A stretch of DNA of 64,000 nucleotides from Flagellimonas eckloniae (GTDB lineage Bacteria > Bacteroidota > Bacteroidia > Flavobacteriales > Flavobacteriaceae): assembly GCF_001413955.1 (NCBI RefSeq), contig NZ_LCTZ01000002.1:2590501-2654500 (forward strand). The letters are read 5' to 3'. Both the position numbers and the translations under genes were made by a program. The notes under the pieces are model-generated. The model was not told the origin of the DNA, made no database searches, and worked only from the letters and a program-made list of their open reading frames with translations. Position 1 is the stretch's first letter, and each line of letters opens with the position of its first letter. Of this stretch, positions 17,058 through 26,234 are shown one piece after another.

Positions 17058-18008
17058 TTAAACTTTTGATACCATAAACTTATAAGGCTTCTTAAAATGG
17101 TCTGGTACGGGCTTACTTTGGTATTGCACTTTTCGGTAACCATTATTTTTTAAGAGACATTTTACTTGTATTAAATAAACACCCTTGCTAAGACTGCGAG
17201 AAGAAGTAATGGAATTAAACCCTCTTGAAATACCCAATGATTTACCAGAAGCATCATACAATCTTATATCAAGATTAGTATCGTTCGGTGCGCTTAAGGT
17301 ATTTATGTGGATTTTTTTGCTTTCGTCCAAGACAACACTATACCAATCATTTAGGTTTTCATCATTCCCAGCTACGCCATTCTTTATATGACCTACAATG
17401 GCATAAGCAGTAACAGTTTTATTAAGATCTATATATTTTGCTTGCTTCTGCGTATCATTAGGTTCATAAATATCTTCCAAGCCTGTATATTCCCATTCTA
17501 GCTTATAGGGAATAGGTGGAATGTAAGATTCGGGATCGTTATGCGGTTCTATTATAACATCGTACGTCATTCCTGGGTGTACGGAAAAATGAGCCGTTCG
17601 TGTACGGTTGTTTTCTGTAGCTCCTGGGCTTCCAGTGATTATAACCCCTCCTTTACTCCCAGCAGCTGTTATACTCATTTTGGGGCCCAGGTCTTTATCG
17701 GCATGTGTCAAGGTTACTCTCACATACCCTGGAAAGGAAATTGCAGGAATTTTAATTAAACCGCGATATTCATCTGTTTCACCAGACTTGGCCCAATCTG
17801 CATTGATATGCCCTTTTTTATTTTTATTGGCAATTTTCTTGAGTAACGTTGTCCTGCTTTGCGCATTGCGCTTTATATCCTTGTACAAATTTGTAGCATC
17901 AACATTGGAAACTTCTTTTTTAATATTTCTATTTACTGTTGTTATTTGCGCATTGACAATAATAGTTGCCAACAAAGCTATACTGATACATGTGATTTTT
18001 ATTTTCAT
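17058..18008 (-). CDS. Exported protein with a pre-peptidase C-terminal-like domain
   Basis: A 316-residue protein with a signal peptide ending IIVNAQ. Residues about 185-290 hold the hallmarks of PPC domains: YEPNDTQKQA, a strand with VGHIKNG, NDWYSVVL, then LDIRLYDASGKSL and GVYLIQV. Such domains aid secretion or binding of surface proteins. The N-terminal half (about 90-175) looks like a second beta sandwich. No protease catalytic domain is present. It lies 10 bp after the OmpA-domain gene and is probably in one transcript with it. Confidence 0.7.
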   Translation of the reverse strand: MKIKITCISIALLATIIVNAQITTVNRNIKKEVSNVDATNLYKDIKRNAQSRTTLLKKIANKNKKGHINADWAKSGETDEYRGLIKIPAISFPGYVRVTLTHADKDLGPKMSITAAGSKGGVIITGSPGATENNRTRTAHFSVHPGMTYDVIIEPHNDPESYIPPIPYKLEWEYTGLEDIYEPNDTQKQAKYIDLNKTVTAYAIVGHIKNGVAGNDENLNDWYSVVLDESKKIHINTLSAPNDTNLDIRLYDASGKSLGISRGFNSITSSRSLSKGVYLIQVKCLLKNNGYRKVQYQSKPVPDHFKKPYKFMVSKV

Positions 18009-18018
18009 GATTTTTATT

Positions 18019-19302
18019 TTAAAGTTTTATAAATTCTACACGGCGGTTGTTCGCCTTACCTTCGGGGGTAGTATTTTCAGCAGCGGGCACGGCTTCTCCC
18101 TTGCCATTGGTTTCAAAACGATTCTCTGCTATGCCCTGTTCGACCAAAGCCCATTTTACGGCCTCCGCACGTTCAGCGGAAAGTGACAGGTTGTATTCGG
18201 CATCACCATCACTATCGGTATGGCCTTCGATTCTAAAGTTGAGATTGGGATGGTCTAGCATCATGGCGACCACTTCTTTGAGTACACCGCCTGATTCAGG
18301 TTTTATGTTGGAACTGTTCACATCGAAGAGAATACCCCGGGTCACAAACTTACCTTCTGCCACTACACGGTCATAGAGTTTTTTGCCCCCCTCAGCGATT
18401 CGAATATTCTTGATGGCCGAAAATTCTTTATAAACGGCAAATACTTCTAAAACAAGGGCTTCAGGTTGGTAGCCTAAATTCGGAATGTTCAACACTCTTT
18501 TTTCATCAAGAAATAGTTTTAAGCTTCGTTTGTTGAAGGCCAATGCTACACGGCGCCATACCGGTTCATCTACACCCACAACCATCGAATCCTCAAAGGT
18601 TTCGTATTCATTTGAGCTCCCATTTCTATTACAGTTTAATGACGCACCATGCATGTTAACAACTATTGCTGAACAATAACTTTTGCGGTCATTAGAATAG
18701 CCATATTTACCTCCGTCTGACCAGAGTTTTATAAAATAATCTTGATACCCTGGGCCCTTTGTTCTTTGAAAAAAGGCATCAAACTCAATGGTAAACACCT
18801 CGGGCAGATACTCAGTTTTATCCATCAAAGGAGTGATTTTAGCTTTATGACTCAGATTGATAACAAGATTTTCTCCGTAACTGGCGTTCTCCGCATTTCC
18901 AGAGAGTAAATCCCAACGTGAGGGGAACTCCCCATTCTCTTCTATACTTAAATCATCGTTAAAAATGATTTTATCTCCTGGCACAAAATTGTATTGCGAC
19001 CATAATTGGGGTTGTGTATTGTTTGAAGTATCTTCTTCATAACCTTCATCTGTATAATCTTCGTTTGACTCTTCATACAAGTCCTCTTCACCGTTCTGGC
19101 TTCTTCGTTTCTTCTTCTTTTTAAAAGGTTTTTCAATAAGACTGTCAAGAGCCTCGGAAGTCTTTTCCTCAGTCTTTCTGCTGACCGTCTCTTCAGCAGC
19201 TTGTTTGGCTCTTTCTTTTAATTTTTTAAAGAACTGGGCATTTGAAGATGTATGGCCTAAAAAGAACAAACAAGTGATTATTAATGTAAGCTTTGATTTC
19301 AT
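18019..19302 (-). CDS. OmpA-domain peptidoglycan-anchored envelope protein
   Basis: A 427-residue protein. The signal peptide ends SSNAQ, followed by a highly charged helix (about 25-75), then a LamG-like beta domain (about 100-300) and the OmpA C-terminal domain (about 315-427). The OmpA part shows LNFRIEGHTDSDGDAEYN and LSAERAEAVKWAL with the closing NNRRVEFIKL, the peptidoglycan-binding pattern. It probably spans between outer membrane and wall. It is the first gene of the leftward operon that follows the hybrid sensor; three ATGTAA repeats lie upstream (19367-19407) and may be the sensor's target. Confidence 0.82.
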   Translation of the reverse strand: MKSKLTLIITCLFFLGHTSSNAQFFKKLKERAKQAAEETVSRKTEEKTSEALDSLIEKPFKKKKKRRSQNGEEDLYEESNEDYTDEGYEEDTSNNTQPQLWSQYNFVPGDKIIFNDDLSIEENGEFPSRWDLLSGNAENASYGENLVINLSHKAKITPLMDKTEYLPEVFTIEFDAFFQRTKGPGYQDYFIKLWSDGGKYGYSNDRKSYCSAIVVNMHGASLNCNRNGSSNEYETFEDSMVVGVDEPVWRRVALAFNKRSLKLFLDEKRVLNIPNLGYQPEALVLEVFAVYKEFSAIKNIRIAEGGKKLYDRVVAEGKFVTRGILFDVNSSNIKPESGGVLKEVVAMMLDHPNLNFRIEGHTDSDGDAEYNLSLSAERAEAVKWALVEQGIAENRFETNGKGEAVPAAENTTPEGKANNRRVEFIKL

Positions 19303-19366
19303 GATTCCATTTTTTCATCGTTCTGGAATCAAAAGTATCTTGGAGAAACAAAAAGGAATCGCTGGT

Positions 19367-19407
19367 ATGTAACAATGTATGCAAGAAATGTAACAGGTGA
19401 TGTAAAG
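19367..19407. promoter_or_regulatory. Three direct repeats upstream of the OmpA-domain gene, possible regulator site
   Basis: ATGTAACA occurs at 19367-19374 and 19388-19395, exactly 21 bp (two helical turns) apart, and a related ATGTAAAG at 19400-19407. AraC-type output domains usually bind direct repeats about two turns apart. The sites lie 65-105 bp upstream of the leftward operon start at 19302 and just past the end of the hybrid sensor gene. Confidence 0.5.
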
Positions 19408-19412
19408 TGCTG

Positions 19413-22400
19413 TTATTGAATAGATTGAAAATATTCTGTTGGAGTTTTTTTATAGACTTCTTTAAAACATTTGATAAAATAAGAAGGGGTATTAAACCCT
19501 ACAGTATAAGCTACTTCGTTAATAGTTGCATCTGAAGTTTTTAGAATTTGAACAGCTTGCTTTAAACGCTGCGAACGTATAAACCCTGATGTGGATATGC
19601 CTGTATAGGTAATTAGTTTTCGATGCAATTGCATACGGCTCATGCCAATTAAATTGCTGAATTTGCCTGCATTAAACTCAGGATTTACTAGATGCTCATC
19701 CAATATCTCCTGAACTTTGTTCAAGAAAACTTCATCAGTAGGCGTAATCGCCAGGTCCTTTGGTTTTAGAAAACTTTCTTGGCTATAACGTTGACGAAGC
19801 ATTTTACGGGACTTTACCAAATTAGAAACCCGTTTTTCTAAGATTTTGATCTTAAAGGGTTTGGTCACATAATCATCGGCACCTGCCTTTAATCCCTTTA
19901 GTTCGTTTTGCTTATCGATACTTGCTGTCAGTAGTATGATCGGGATGTGGCTGGTTCGTTCATCAGTCTTTAAAGTATTGCAAAGTGCAATACCATCTTC
20001 AACTGGCATTTTAACATCGGAAATAACAATATCAGGGACGTGTTCTAAAGCTTTTTCAATACCTATTTTTCCGTTTTCAGCTTTAATCACCTTATAGGAT
20101 TTCCCAAATTCAACAGTTATAAAATCGCGAACATCAACATTATCTTCAACAACCAATAAAATGGGTCTATTTGAGTTCTCCCCATCCTTTTTAACTTCCA
20201 ATTTTGAAATCTTGGGTGGCTCCGTTTTTATCCTATCATGTTCCGTTTTTATGGCAATCTCAACAACAAACCGAATTGTTCCATCATTTTGCAGAACTTC
20301 AATCGTTCCATCGTACAACTTTACCAATTCTTTTACCAAGGACAACCCTATACCTGCTCCTTTGGAGTTTTTATCGGTCTGGTAGAACCGTTCAAATATT
20401 TTTTGAACATCTTCAATCTCCGTTTTAGTATCGTTTGAAATTTCCAAAAACAAAATTCCATCACTAAGCGATGCGGTTAACCCACACTTTCCTCCTTTCT
20501 TGCCATACTTTATCGCGTTGGATATAAGGTTGACAATTATTTTATCCAAGACATCGCCATCATATAATGCGCTGGGAATATCTTGAACTTTATAGCCGAA
20601 ATCCATTTTATGTTTCTCAGCTTCATAACTAAATGATGATGCGGTCGATTTTAGAAACAACCCAAGGTTACCCCATTTTTTTTGCAATTGAAATTTTCCT
20701 TCTTCAAGCTTTGCCAATTGTAACAGTTCATCTACAAGGTTGGTCAATCTTGTGGTATTACGTTCAATCATTGAAAACCTGGAAATCTCTTCTTCCGAAA
20801 TATCTGTCTGGGAAAGTTTAGATTCTATAGGACCTGATATTAAGGTCAATGGAGTTCTAAATTCATGAGCAATCTCGGTATAGATTTTCGATTTGTAATC
20901 ATTCAGTTTTTTAAACCTATTAGCTTCCTCTTGCTTCAATTGCAGATCGAGTTTCATTTTCCAACGCCATTTTAGATATCTGTACACCAAAAGCCCTGTG
21001 ATTAAAAGTAGAAGTGTGTAAAATGATTTTGACCAAATATTAAAATACCAAGGAGGAGCAATACTAAAAGTATGTTCTACAGGATTTTGGTTCCATTTGC
21101 CGTCATAATTGCTCGAAATCACCTGAAATTCATATTCATCTGGAGGCAAATGGGTATACCTGACAAAATTTTTGTTGCCAGTTTCAATCCATTCTTTTTC
21201 TAAGGGCAATAAACGATACCTGTATTGATTTTTTTCTGGCTCTGAAAATTGAAGGCTTGAAAACGAAAAATCGATGGTGTTCTCATTGTGCTTCATTATA
21301 GTATCAAAATAAATCGACTTTACTTCGTTGAGTACTTTAAAATCAGTTATGGTTGTTTTGGGTAAATATTTGTTTTCAGAAATGGATTGAGGTGTAAACC
21401 AATAAAAACCTTCTAGGGCGCCAAAATATAATTGACCATTGTTGTGTTTATAATACGCTCCCGTATTAAACTCAGTGGCCAATCCATCATAATTGTCGTA
21501 ATTGGTGATTTCTGGCAGTTCATTAAAGTCCTTGGGCACTTTAAATTTAGTAATGCCCTTATTAGAACTTAGCCATAAGTTACCCGCCTCATCAGGAAGT
21601 ATGCCATAGATCACATTATTTGGTAGTCCATATTTAGAAGAGTAGTTGTGGAATTTTCCTTGCTGGATATTTAAAGCATCCAACCCTGCACCCGATGTTC
21701 CTATCCATAACACATTATTCTCATCATGATATAAGGATTTTATACTATTGGAGCTGATGGATGGCATTTTATCATCAGTAATAAAGATTTCAGATTTTTC
21801 TGTTGACGGGTCAAACTTAATAAGGCCCTCTCTATCCGTGCCTATCCAAAAATAGCCTTTTGGGTCTTGAACAATAACGCGAATGTTCTTTCTAGTTACA
21901 GTTGAGTCCCTCACATTAAATCGCTGATATTGTTTGACAATTCCTTTCCTTTTGTCAAATTGAATTAAACCATCATCGCGCGTACACAGCCAAATGTTAT
22001 TTTGTTGGTCTTCAAAAATATCCCATATTGTTTCAGAGGATAGTGGAATTTTACTGGTTTCGTTGTATGTTCTAAAAACATTGTTCTTGCCCAGAATGGA
22101 AAGTCCGCCGCTTTGGGTTCCAATCCAAAGTTCATTATCCGAATCATAGTGTAAACTCATGATACGGTTTGAAGAAATATCTGAATTAAGTGTGGTATAC
22201 GTAATCCAACTGTTTGTTGCCGGTTCGTAACTGGTTAGTCCTTTGCCTGATGTGCCTATCCAAACATTGTTCGTATTATCTAGCGTTATTGCCCTGACTA
22301 CATCAATACTGATATTGGCCGGTGTTTGATAGTTTGTGAATGAATTAAATTTTTCCAGGTAGGCGTCGTAAAAACTAGCACCGGCCCCATCTGTTCCAAA

Positions 22401-23402
22401 CCATAAAGTTTTGGAATCATCTTGAAAGACACATAAAATATCATTGTAATGGAGCGCCCTGGGATTCTGTTTTTGCTCTGAAAAATGTATGATTTTATTA
22501 GTTGTAAAGTTTACAAGATAAAGGCCATCCCCATAGGTAGTAATCCATAGTCTATTTTCATCATCAAAAGACAGGTCTAGAATCACTAAATCTTTAGGAA
22601 GGTACCCATCAAAAGAGGTGTCTCTTAATCTTCTTATGCTTTTGGTTGCCTTATCATAATAAAATAGTCCATCACCATGGTAACCAATCCATAGTGTTTG
22701 CCCTTCGTCGATAATTGCTGTACTCAAATTTGAGGGTATTTTCTCGCCCAATAAGGTTTCAAGGGCAATCTCCTTTTTTGCTAGGGTTTTACTATTGAGA
22801 TAAAACAACGCCTTTTCAGAAATAACAAAAAGACTGTCTCTTGACCAGGTCCCAATTTTTTTTATTTGGCCTTTAATTTGCGTATACGAATTAGATGGTG
22901 TTAAAGTCAAATTTTGCTCCAATGAAAAAACCTGTCCAGTTGTAGTACCTACCCAATATTTTTTTGAAGCATCTTGCCAAATGGTTGAGGCATTGGTTAT
23001 TCTATCCAATGCTAAGAAGTCGTTTATGTCTTTGTCATATTTATAAACCTTGTGGTCCGATGGTATAATGAAAACCTGCCCCTCTCTATCTACATAAATT
23101 TTACCCAACCTGCTAAAAGTCGGTCTAGTAATATCAGTAAATTGAAATGGGTACTGCTTTATGGACCGACCATCATAACGGTTAAGGCCATCTTGGGTAG
23201 CCAACCATAAATAACCCAAACTATCTTGTGCAACAGAAACCACACTGTTTTGGGAAAGCCCTTCCTTAACTGTTAACTGCCGAAAAGAAATTTGATTTTG
23301 AGCATTTGCACTATATATAAAAAGTAAAATAAAGCAAAAGAGCAGACAAAAATGCTTGGTATAAGCTAAACTAAAATCAGCGAGGTTTAGAGGTCTTTTC
23401 AT
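19413..23402 (-). CDS. Hybrid two-component system protein (HTCS), sensor to AraC output in one chain
   Basis: A 1329-residue inner-membrane protein. Order: signal sequence, periplasmic beta-propeller repeats of the Reg_prop type (about 40-690, many LWIGT/GLxxY blades), Y_Y_Y domain (about 700-775), membrane helix (about 790-812), HisKA with H-box IAHEFRTPLTLIS (His near 847), HATPase_c with NLISNAIKYG and GAGIGLSLVKEL, receiver domain (about 1083-1195, acceptor Asp near 1130 in SDVKMP, Lys in TKPFK), and AraC-type HTH (about 1225-1329). Such proteins sense a ligand, usually a glycan piece, and activate an adjacent gene set. Here the adjacent set is the leftward group of exported unknown proteins; no carbohydrate enzymes are next to it, so the ligand is unclear. 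Confidence 0.93.
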   Translation of the reverse strand: MKRPLNLADFSLAYTKHFCLLFCFILLFIYSANAQNQISFRQLTVKEGLSQNSVVSVAQDSLGYLWLATQDGLNRYDGRSIKQYPFQFTDITRPTFSRLGKIYVDREGQVFIIPSDHKVYKYDKDINDFLALDRITNASTIWQDASKKYWVGTTTGQVFSLEQNLTLTPSNSYTQIKGQIKKIGTWSRDSLFVISEKALFYLNSKTLAKKEIALETLLGEKIPSNLSTAIIDEGQTLWIGYHGDGLFYYDKATKSIRRLRDTSFDGYLPKDLVILDLSFDDENRLWITTYGDGLYLVNFTTNKIIHFSEQKQNPRALHYNDILCVFQDDSKTLWFGTDGAGASFYDAYLEKFNSFTNYQTPANISIDVVRAITLDNTNNVWIGTSGKGLTSYEPATNSWITYTTLNSDISSNRIMSLHYDSDNELWIGTQSGGLSILGKNNVFRTYNETSKIPLSSETIWDIFEDQQNNIWLCTRDDGLIQFDKRKGIVKQYQRFNVRDSTVTRKNIRVIVQDPKGYFWIGTDREGLIKFDPSTEKSEIFITDDKMPSISSNSIKSLYHDENNVLWIGTSGAGLDALNIQQGKFHNYSSKYGLPNNVIYGILPDEAGNLWLSSNKGITKFKVPKDFNELPEITNYDNYDGLATEFNTGAYYKHNNGQLYFGALEGFYWFTPQSISENKYLPKTTITDFKVLNEVKSIYFDTIMKHNENTIDFSFSSLQFSEPEKNQYRYRLLPLEKEWIETGNKNFVRYTHLPPDEYEFQVISSNYDGKWNQNPVEHTFSIAPPWYFNIWSKSFYTLLLLITGLLVYRYLKWRWKMKLDLQLKQEEANRFKKLNDYKSKIYTEIAHEFRTPLTLISGPIESKLSQTDISEEEISRFSMIERNTTRLTNLVDELLQLAKLEEGKFQLQKKWGNLGLFLKSTASSFSYEAEKHKMDFGYKVQDIPSALYDGDVLDKIIVNLISNAIKYGKKGGKCGLTASLSDGILFLEISNDTKTEIEDVQKIFERFYQTDKNSKGAGIGLSLVKELVKLYDGTIEVLQNDGTIRFVVEIAIKTEHDRIKTEPPKISKLEVKKDGENSNRPILLVVEDNVDVRDFITVEFGKSYKVIKAENGKIGIEKALEHVPDIVISDVKMPVEDGIALCNTLKTDERTSHIPIILLTASIDKQNELKGLKAGADDYVTKPFKIKILEKRVSNLVKSRKMLRQRYSQESFLKPKDLAITPTDEVFLNKVQEILDEHLVNPEFNAGKFSNLIGMSRMQLHRKLITYTGISTSGFIRSQRLKQAVQILKTSDATINEVAYTVGFNTPSYFIKCFKEVYKKTPTEYFQSIQ

Positions 23403-23495
23403 ATATTTAAGAAAAAGTATCGCTATTCTATCAGAAGTGATTGGAAAAAAGGGACATCCATCTAATGGCGTGCTTTTTTAAATATTGAAGGGGAC

Positions 23496-24332
23496 ATGAT
23501 TAAATCATTTGCAGAAAAAGTAGATTGTGAAATTCCGGAAAAACTTCAACCGCATTTGGTAATGGCAATTCATGGCAGTACGGAAAATAAGGTGGACTTG
23601 ACTATTCCCATTTTTCCGACCGGTTTCCCTGTAATAATAAACGTTTATGGAGCTATGCCAGATTTGTTTTTGCCAGAAGGTTATACTCCGGCAGTATCCA
23701 GATTAAACTTGGCAGGTCAAATATTTAATCACAACCCAAACATAAGAGTCAATGGGTATTTTGGACAAATAGGTTTTTTACTGCATCCCATGGCACCTTA
23801 CTATCTGTTTCATAAACTCGGTGATTTTTCGTTGAACCGATGGGTGCCTTTTGATAAGACCAGTCCAATGGATACTTCTAAACTTGAAAAAGAATTGAAC
23901 AACTGTGCAGATCCATTGGGAAGATTTCCAATTATCATTAAGTATCTTGAAGCATTGGTGGAAAACAGATTGCCGCCAATTTCATGGTTGGACAAGGCCT
24001 TTGAAACTATCTATGCAAAAAATGGACAAGTTAGTTTAAATCATCTCTCTGAACAGATTGGTATAAGCCTGCGGCATTTTAGAAGGAAATTTAAAGAAAT
24101 TATTGGTGTGCCACCCAAATTTTTTTGCAAGGTGATACAACTAAACACCATTTTTGAAGCTATTAATTCACCCCAAGGAGAAAAACTGCTCAATTTAGCT
24201 CTGGATCATGGTTATTATGACCAATCCCATTTTATCAATGACTTTAAAAGGTTAATTGGTAATAGTCCTGAAAAATTTCTTGAAAGCGAACATGTATATA
24301 CCAAAACCTATATGGGGAGAAAGGGGATTTAA
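23496..24332 (+). CDS. AraC-family transcriptional regulator
   Basis: A 278-residue protein. The N-terminal ~165 residues resemble the DUF6597-type sensor part, and the C-terminal ~100 hold two HTH units (VSLNHLSEQIGISLRHFRRKF, then LALDHGYYDQSHFINDFKRL) with the closing GNSPEKF, typical of AraC DNA-binding domains. It is divergent from the hybrid sensor, with 93 bp between them, so they may share control. It is the last gene of the tRNA-Arg island before the integrase remnant. Signal unknown. Confidence 0.85.
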   Translation: MIKSFAEKVDCEIPEKLQPHLVMAIHGSTENKVDLTIPIFPTGFPVIINVYGAMPDLFLPEGYTPAVSRLNLAGQIFNHNPNIRVNGYFGQIGFLLHPMAPYYLFHKLGDFSLNRWVPFDKTSPMDTSKLEKELNNCADPLGRFPIIIKYLEALVENRLPPISWLDKAFETIYAKNGQVSLNHLSEQIGISLRHFRRKFKEIIGVPPKFFCKVIQLNTIFEAINSPQGEKLLNLALDHGYYDQSHFINDFKRLIGNSPEKFLESEHVYTKTYMGRKGI

Positions 24333-24563
24333 ACATGTTGCCTAAAAGAGTTCATAATTATTCAAAATCTAGATTTATAAAAAATAAGGACTTCTAGCCG
24401 CAAACGTTTTAAAGAACCTTTCTCAGTTAAAGTTAGGCTTCTGTTTTGACATTATTCTCTAATTCTTGTCTTTGTGGGCACAGAAAGTGAGCGTTCTTTT
24501 CTTTCAAGAACTTTTGCATATATCTGTGTAGTAGTCAGGAATGACACAACATTTTTGAAATAT
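24333..24563. other. Non-coding stretch before the right repeat
   Basis: No reading frame, tRNA or clear hairpin was found. Weak similarity to integrase 3' sequence may extend leftward from 24564 but is too decayed to call. Confidence 0.35.
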
Positions 24564-24707
24564 TTTCAATGGGTACGCCATTAGTAAGGGTAACTGTTAT
24601 CGCAAAGGTATGCCTAGCCTTATGAAAAATGAAGTTCTCTTAGAATATTGGCAAATTGTACCATTTCCCGCAAATATTAAAAAGTAGCCCCGGCAAGAAT
24701 CGAACTT
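24564..24707. repeat. 144-bp direct repeat, right copy (integrase remnant running into tRNA-Arg)
   Basis: Matches 12881-13024 without gaps. The part 24564-24684 is a decayed minus-strand integrase C-terminus (HK-RHTFAT region with broken frame), and 24686-24707 is the 3' end of the intact tRNA-Arg. It marks the right end of the 11.7-kb island. Confidence 0.75.
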
Positions 24708-24756
24708 GCATCTAAAGTTTAGGAAACTTCTATTCTATCCATTGAACTACGGGGCC
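24685..24756 (-). tRNA. tRNA-Arg (anticodon CCT)
   Basis: On the minus strand this folds as a full cloverleaf of 72 nt: acceptor GGCCCCG with CGGGGCT (one G-T pair), D-arm GTTC/GAAT, anticodon arm GAAGT/ACTTT with loop TTCCTAA, variable AGAT, T-arm GCAAG-TTCGATT-CTTGC, discriminator A. The anticodon CCT reads AGG. The 3' CCA is not encoded. Its 3' end is the integration target that produced the 13003-13024 scar. Confidence 0.93.
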
Positions 24757-24804
24757 ATTCCCATAAATGGATTGCAAAAATATGTTTTTTAGGAAAAAGA
24801 ATTT

Positions 24805-25218
24805 TTAATGGGGCAATTTATCTTTTAGCAGGCCATAAAGGTAGGTCCCAAGAACAGCAGATATCAACACAACCAAAATTGGAAAGAATCCAGCGCCTAG
24901 CAAGGTAAATATTGGACCAGGGCATGCACCGGCCAAAGCCCAGCCCAACCCGAAGAGGATTCCTCCAAACAAATACCTTCTAATTCCTTTTTCTTTGGGT
25001 GTAAAAACAATTTCTTCTCCGGAAAAAGACTTTATATTGAATCGCTTTATAAGTTGAATCCCAATTACACCAATTGTTATTGCAGACCCTATGATTCCAT
25101 ACATATGAAATGCATCAAACTGGAACATCTCATAAATTCGGAACCAAGATGCTGCTTCCGATTTGAATAATACAATTCCAAAAAATAGCCCAATCAAAAA
25201 ATACGCAAGTGTTCTCAT
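24805..25218 (-). CDS. YeeE/YedE-family (DUF6691) sulfur transport protein, second half
   Basis: A 137-residue membrane protein with four helices. The motif [13 protein letters not shown] is the cysteine-containing signature of the YeeE/YedE thiosulfate-transporter family. In many Bacteroidota the transporter is split into two short genes, as here with the neighbour at 25221 (2-bp gap). Together they should take up thiosulfate or a related sulfur species through paired Cys sites. Operon with DUF2892 under the Crp/Fnr-like site at 26129. Confidence 0.85.
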   Translation of the reverse strand: MRTLAYFLIGLFFGIVLFKSEAASWFRIYEMFQFDAFHMYGIIGSAITIGVIGIQLIKRFNIKSFSGEEIVFTPKEKGIRRYLFGGILFGLGWALAGACPGPIFTLLGAGFFPILVVLISAVLGTYLYGLLKDKLPH

Positions 25219-25220
25219 AA

Positions 25221-25778
25221 TTAAAAAATTAGGGGAAATAAAACATGAACAGTAAACAAGCCTCCAATAAAAAACCCAATAACCGCAATCAATGAGGGAA
25301 GTTGCAAATTACTTAGGCCTGAAATAGCATGTCCTGAAGTACAACCTCCTGCGTAACGCGCGCCAAAGCCAACAAAAAGACCACCAAGAACCAATAAAAT
25401 TATCCCCTTCACATCTGAAAATACTTCAACATCAAACAACTCTTTTGGAAGGTAGGCTGTTCCAGCACTTTCAAACCCAAGAGCTTGTAATTCCACTACG
25501 GTATTTGGATTAATAGCAACAGATGTATCAGAAGACAATAGATTACTACCAATAAATCCTCCTAACACAACTCCGGCAACTACAACTAGGTTCCATCGCT
25601 GTGATTTCCAATCGAATTTGAAAAAATCTGAATGCCTGCCAGCTCCGCAGAGGGTACAAAGTGTTCTAAGATTTGAGGACATTCCAAATCGCTTGCCAAG
25701 CATAATCAATAAAAACATTGTAAGCGCAAGTAATGGGCCCGCTATATACCACGGCCACGGCTTTAAAAGTATTTCCAT
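25221..25778 (-). CDS. YeeE/YedE-family sulfur transport protein, first half
   Basis: A 185-residue membrane protein with about five helices. It has the CxxC pair [14 protein letters not shown] and the family signature [18 protein letters not shown], in which the Cys binds thiosulfate in YeeE. It lies between DUF2892 and the second YeeE half, with 2-bp gaps on both sides, so the three genes form a tight operon. Role: sulfur-compound import coupled to the persulfide enzymes encoded downstream at 28051-29855. Confidence 0.87.
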   Translation of the reverse strand: MEILLKPWPWYIAGPLLALTMFLLIMLGKRFGMSSNLRTLCTLCGAGRHSDFFKFDWKSQRWNLVVVAGVVLGGFIGSNLLSSDTSVAINPNTVVELQALGFESAGTAYLPKELFDVEVFSDVKGIILLVLGGLFVGFGARYAGGCTSGHAISGLSNLQLPSLIAVIGFFIGGLFTVHVLFPLIF

Positions 25779-25780
25779 AG

Positions 25781-25987
25781 TTACTTTTTAACTTTACATG
25801 TGTTTAGTCCTACCAAGGTGTACAGGGGACAAAAACTTACAAAACTGGTAACTAAAAAAACTCCGGCAAGAGCTAAAAGTACATAGCCCAACGTTCCTGA
25901 AATTACATTTTGATAAAATAGCACTGCTACTATTACGGCAACGACAAAACGAATAATTCTATCAATGTTGCCCATATTCTTTTTCAT
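25781..25987 (-). CDS. DUF2892 (YgaP membrane-domain-like) small protein
   Basis: A 68-residue protein with two membrane helices and the signatures NMGNIDRIIRF at the start and FCPLYTLVGLNTC at the end, as in the membrane part of the rhodanese YgaP. The start at 25987 is used because the conserved N-terminus begins there; a longer frame to 26020 adds an unconserved tail. It is the first gene of the YeeE operon. Likely helps move sulfane sulfur or anchors a rhodanese. Confidence 0.82.
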   Translation of the reverse strand: MKKNMGNIDRIIRFVVAVIVAVLFYQNVISGTLGYVLLALAGVFLVTSFVSFCPLYTLVGLNTCKVKK

Positions 25988-26099
25988 AAGATTACGTTTA
26001 TTGTTTAAAGTACTCAACAAACCAAACTATCACCGAAACAATTACAATACAAAGTATGCATACGATTCCCAGTTTGGCCGCCTTATTTAATTTCACTCC

Positions 26100-26107
26100 C
26101 AAATGTA
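26100..26107 (-). promoter_or_regulatory. -7 element of the DUF2892-YeeE operon
   Basis: TACATTTG on the minus strand, a full TAnnTTTG match. Its centre is 33 bp from the centre of the Crp/Fnr-like site at 26129-26144. Confidence 0.6.
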
Positions 26108-26128
26108 AACAATGCACTATAACTATTA

Positions 26129-26144
26129 TGTTACTTTTGTTACA
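26129..26144. promoter_or_regulatory. Crp/Fnr-like activator site shared by divergent promoters
   Basis: TGTTACTTTTGTTACA fits TGTnAC-N4-GTnACA at all ten fixed positions. The -7 elements on both sides (26100-26107 minus, 26166-26173 plus) have centres exactly 33 bp away, which puts the site at about -40 for both transcripts, the class II activator position. The same geometry is seen at 29902 and 31692. The regulator is probably the Crp/Fnr protein encoded at 31712-32344. Confidence 0.68.
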
Positions 26145-26165
26145 CTCCCAACTCCCTTAAAATAT

Positions 26166-26173
26166 TACTTTTA
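26166..26173 (+). promoter_or_regulatory. -7 element of the fatty-acid-hydroxylase-family gene
   Basis: TACTTTTA matches TAnnTTTG at five of six fixed bases and sits 33 bp, centre to centre, from the shared Crp/Fnr-like site. Confidence 0.5.
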
Positions 26174-26234
26174 TTTCAACAAAAAGACTCTAGAAATTGG
26201 GCAGGCAGTCTTCATTTTAAGAACTATGCATTAG

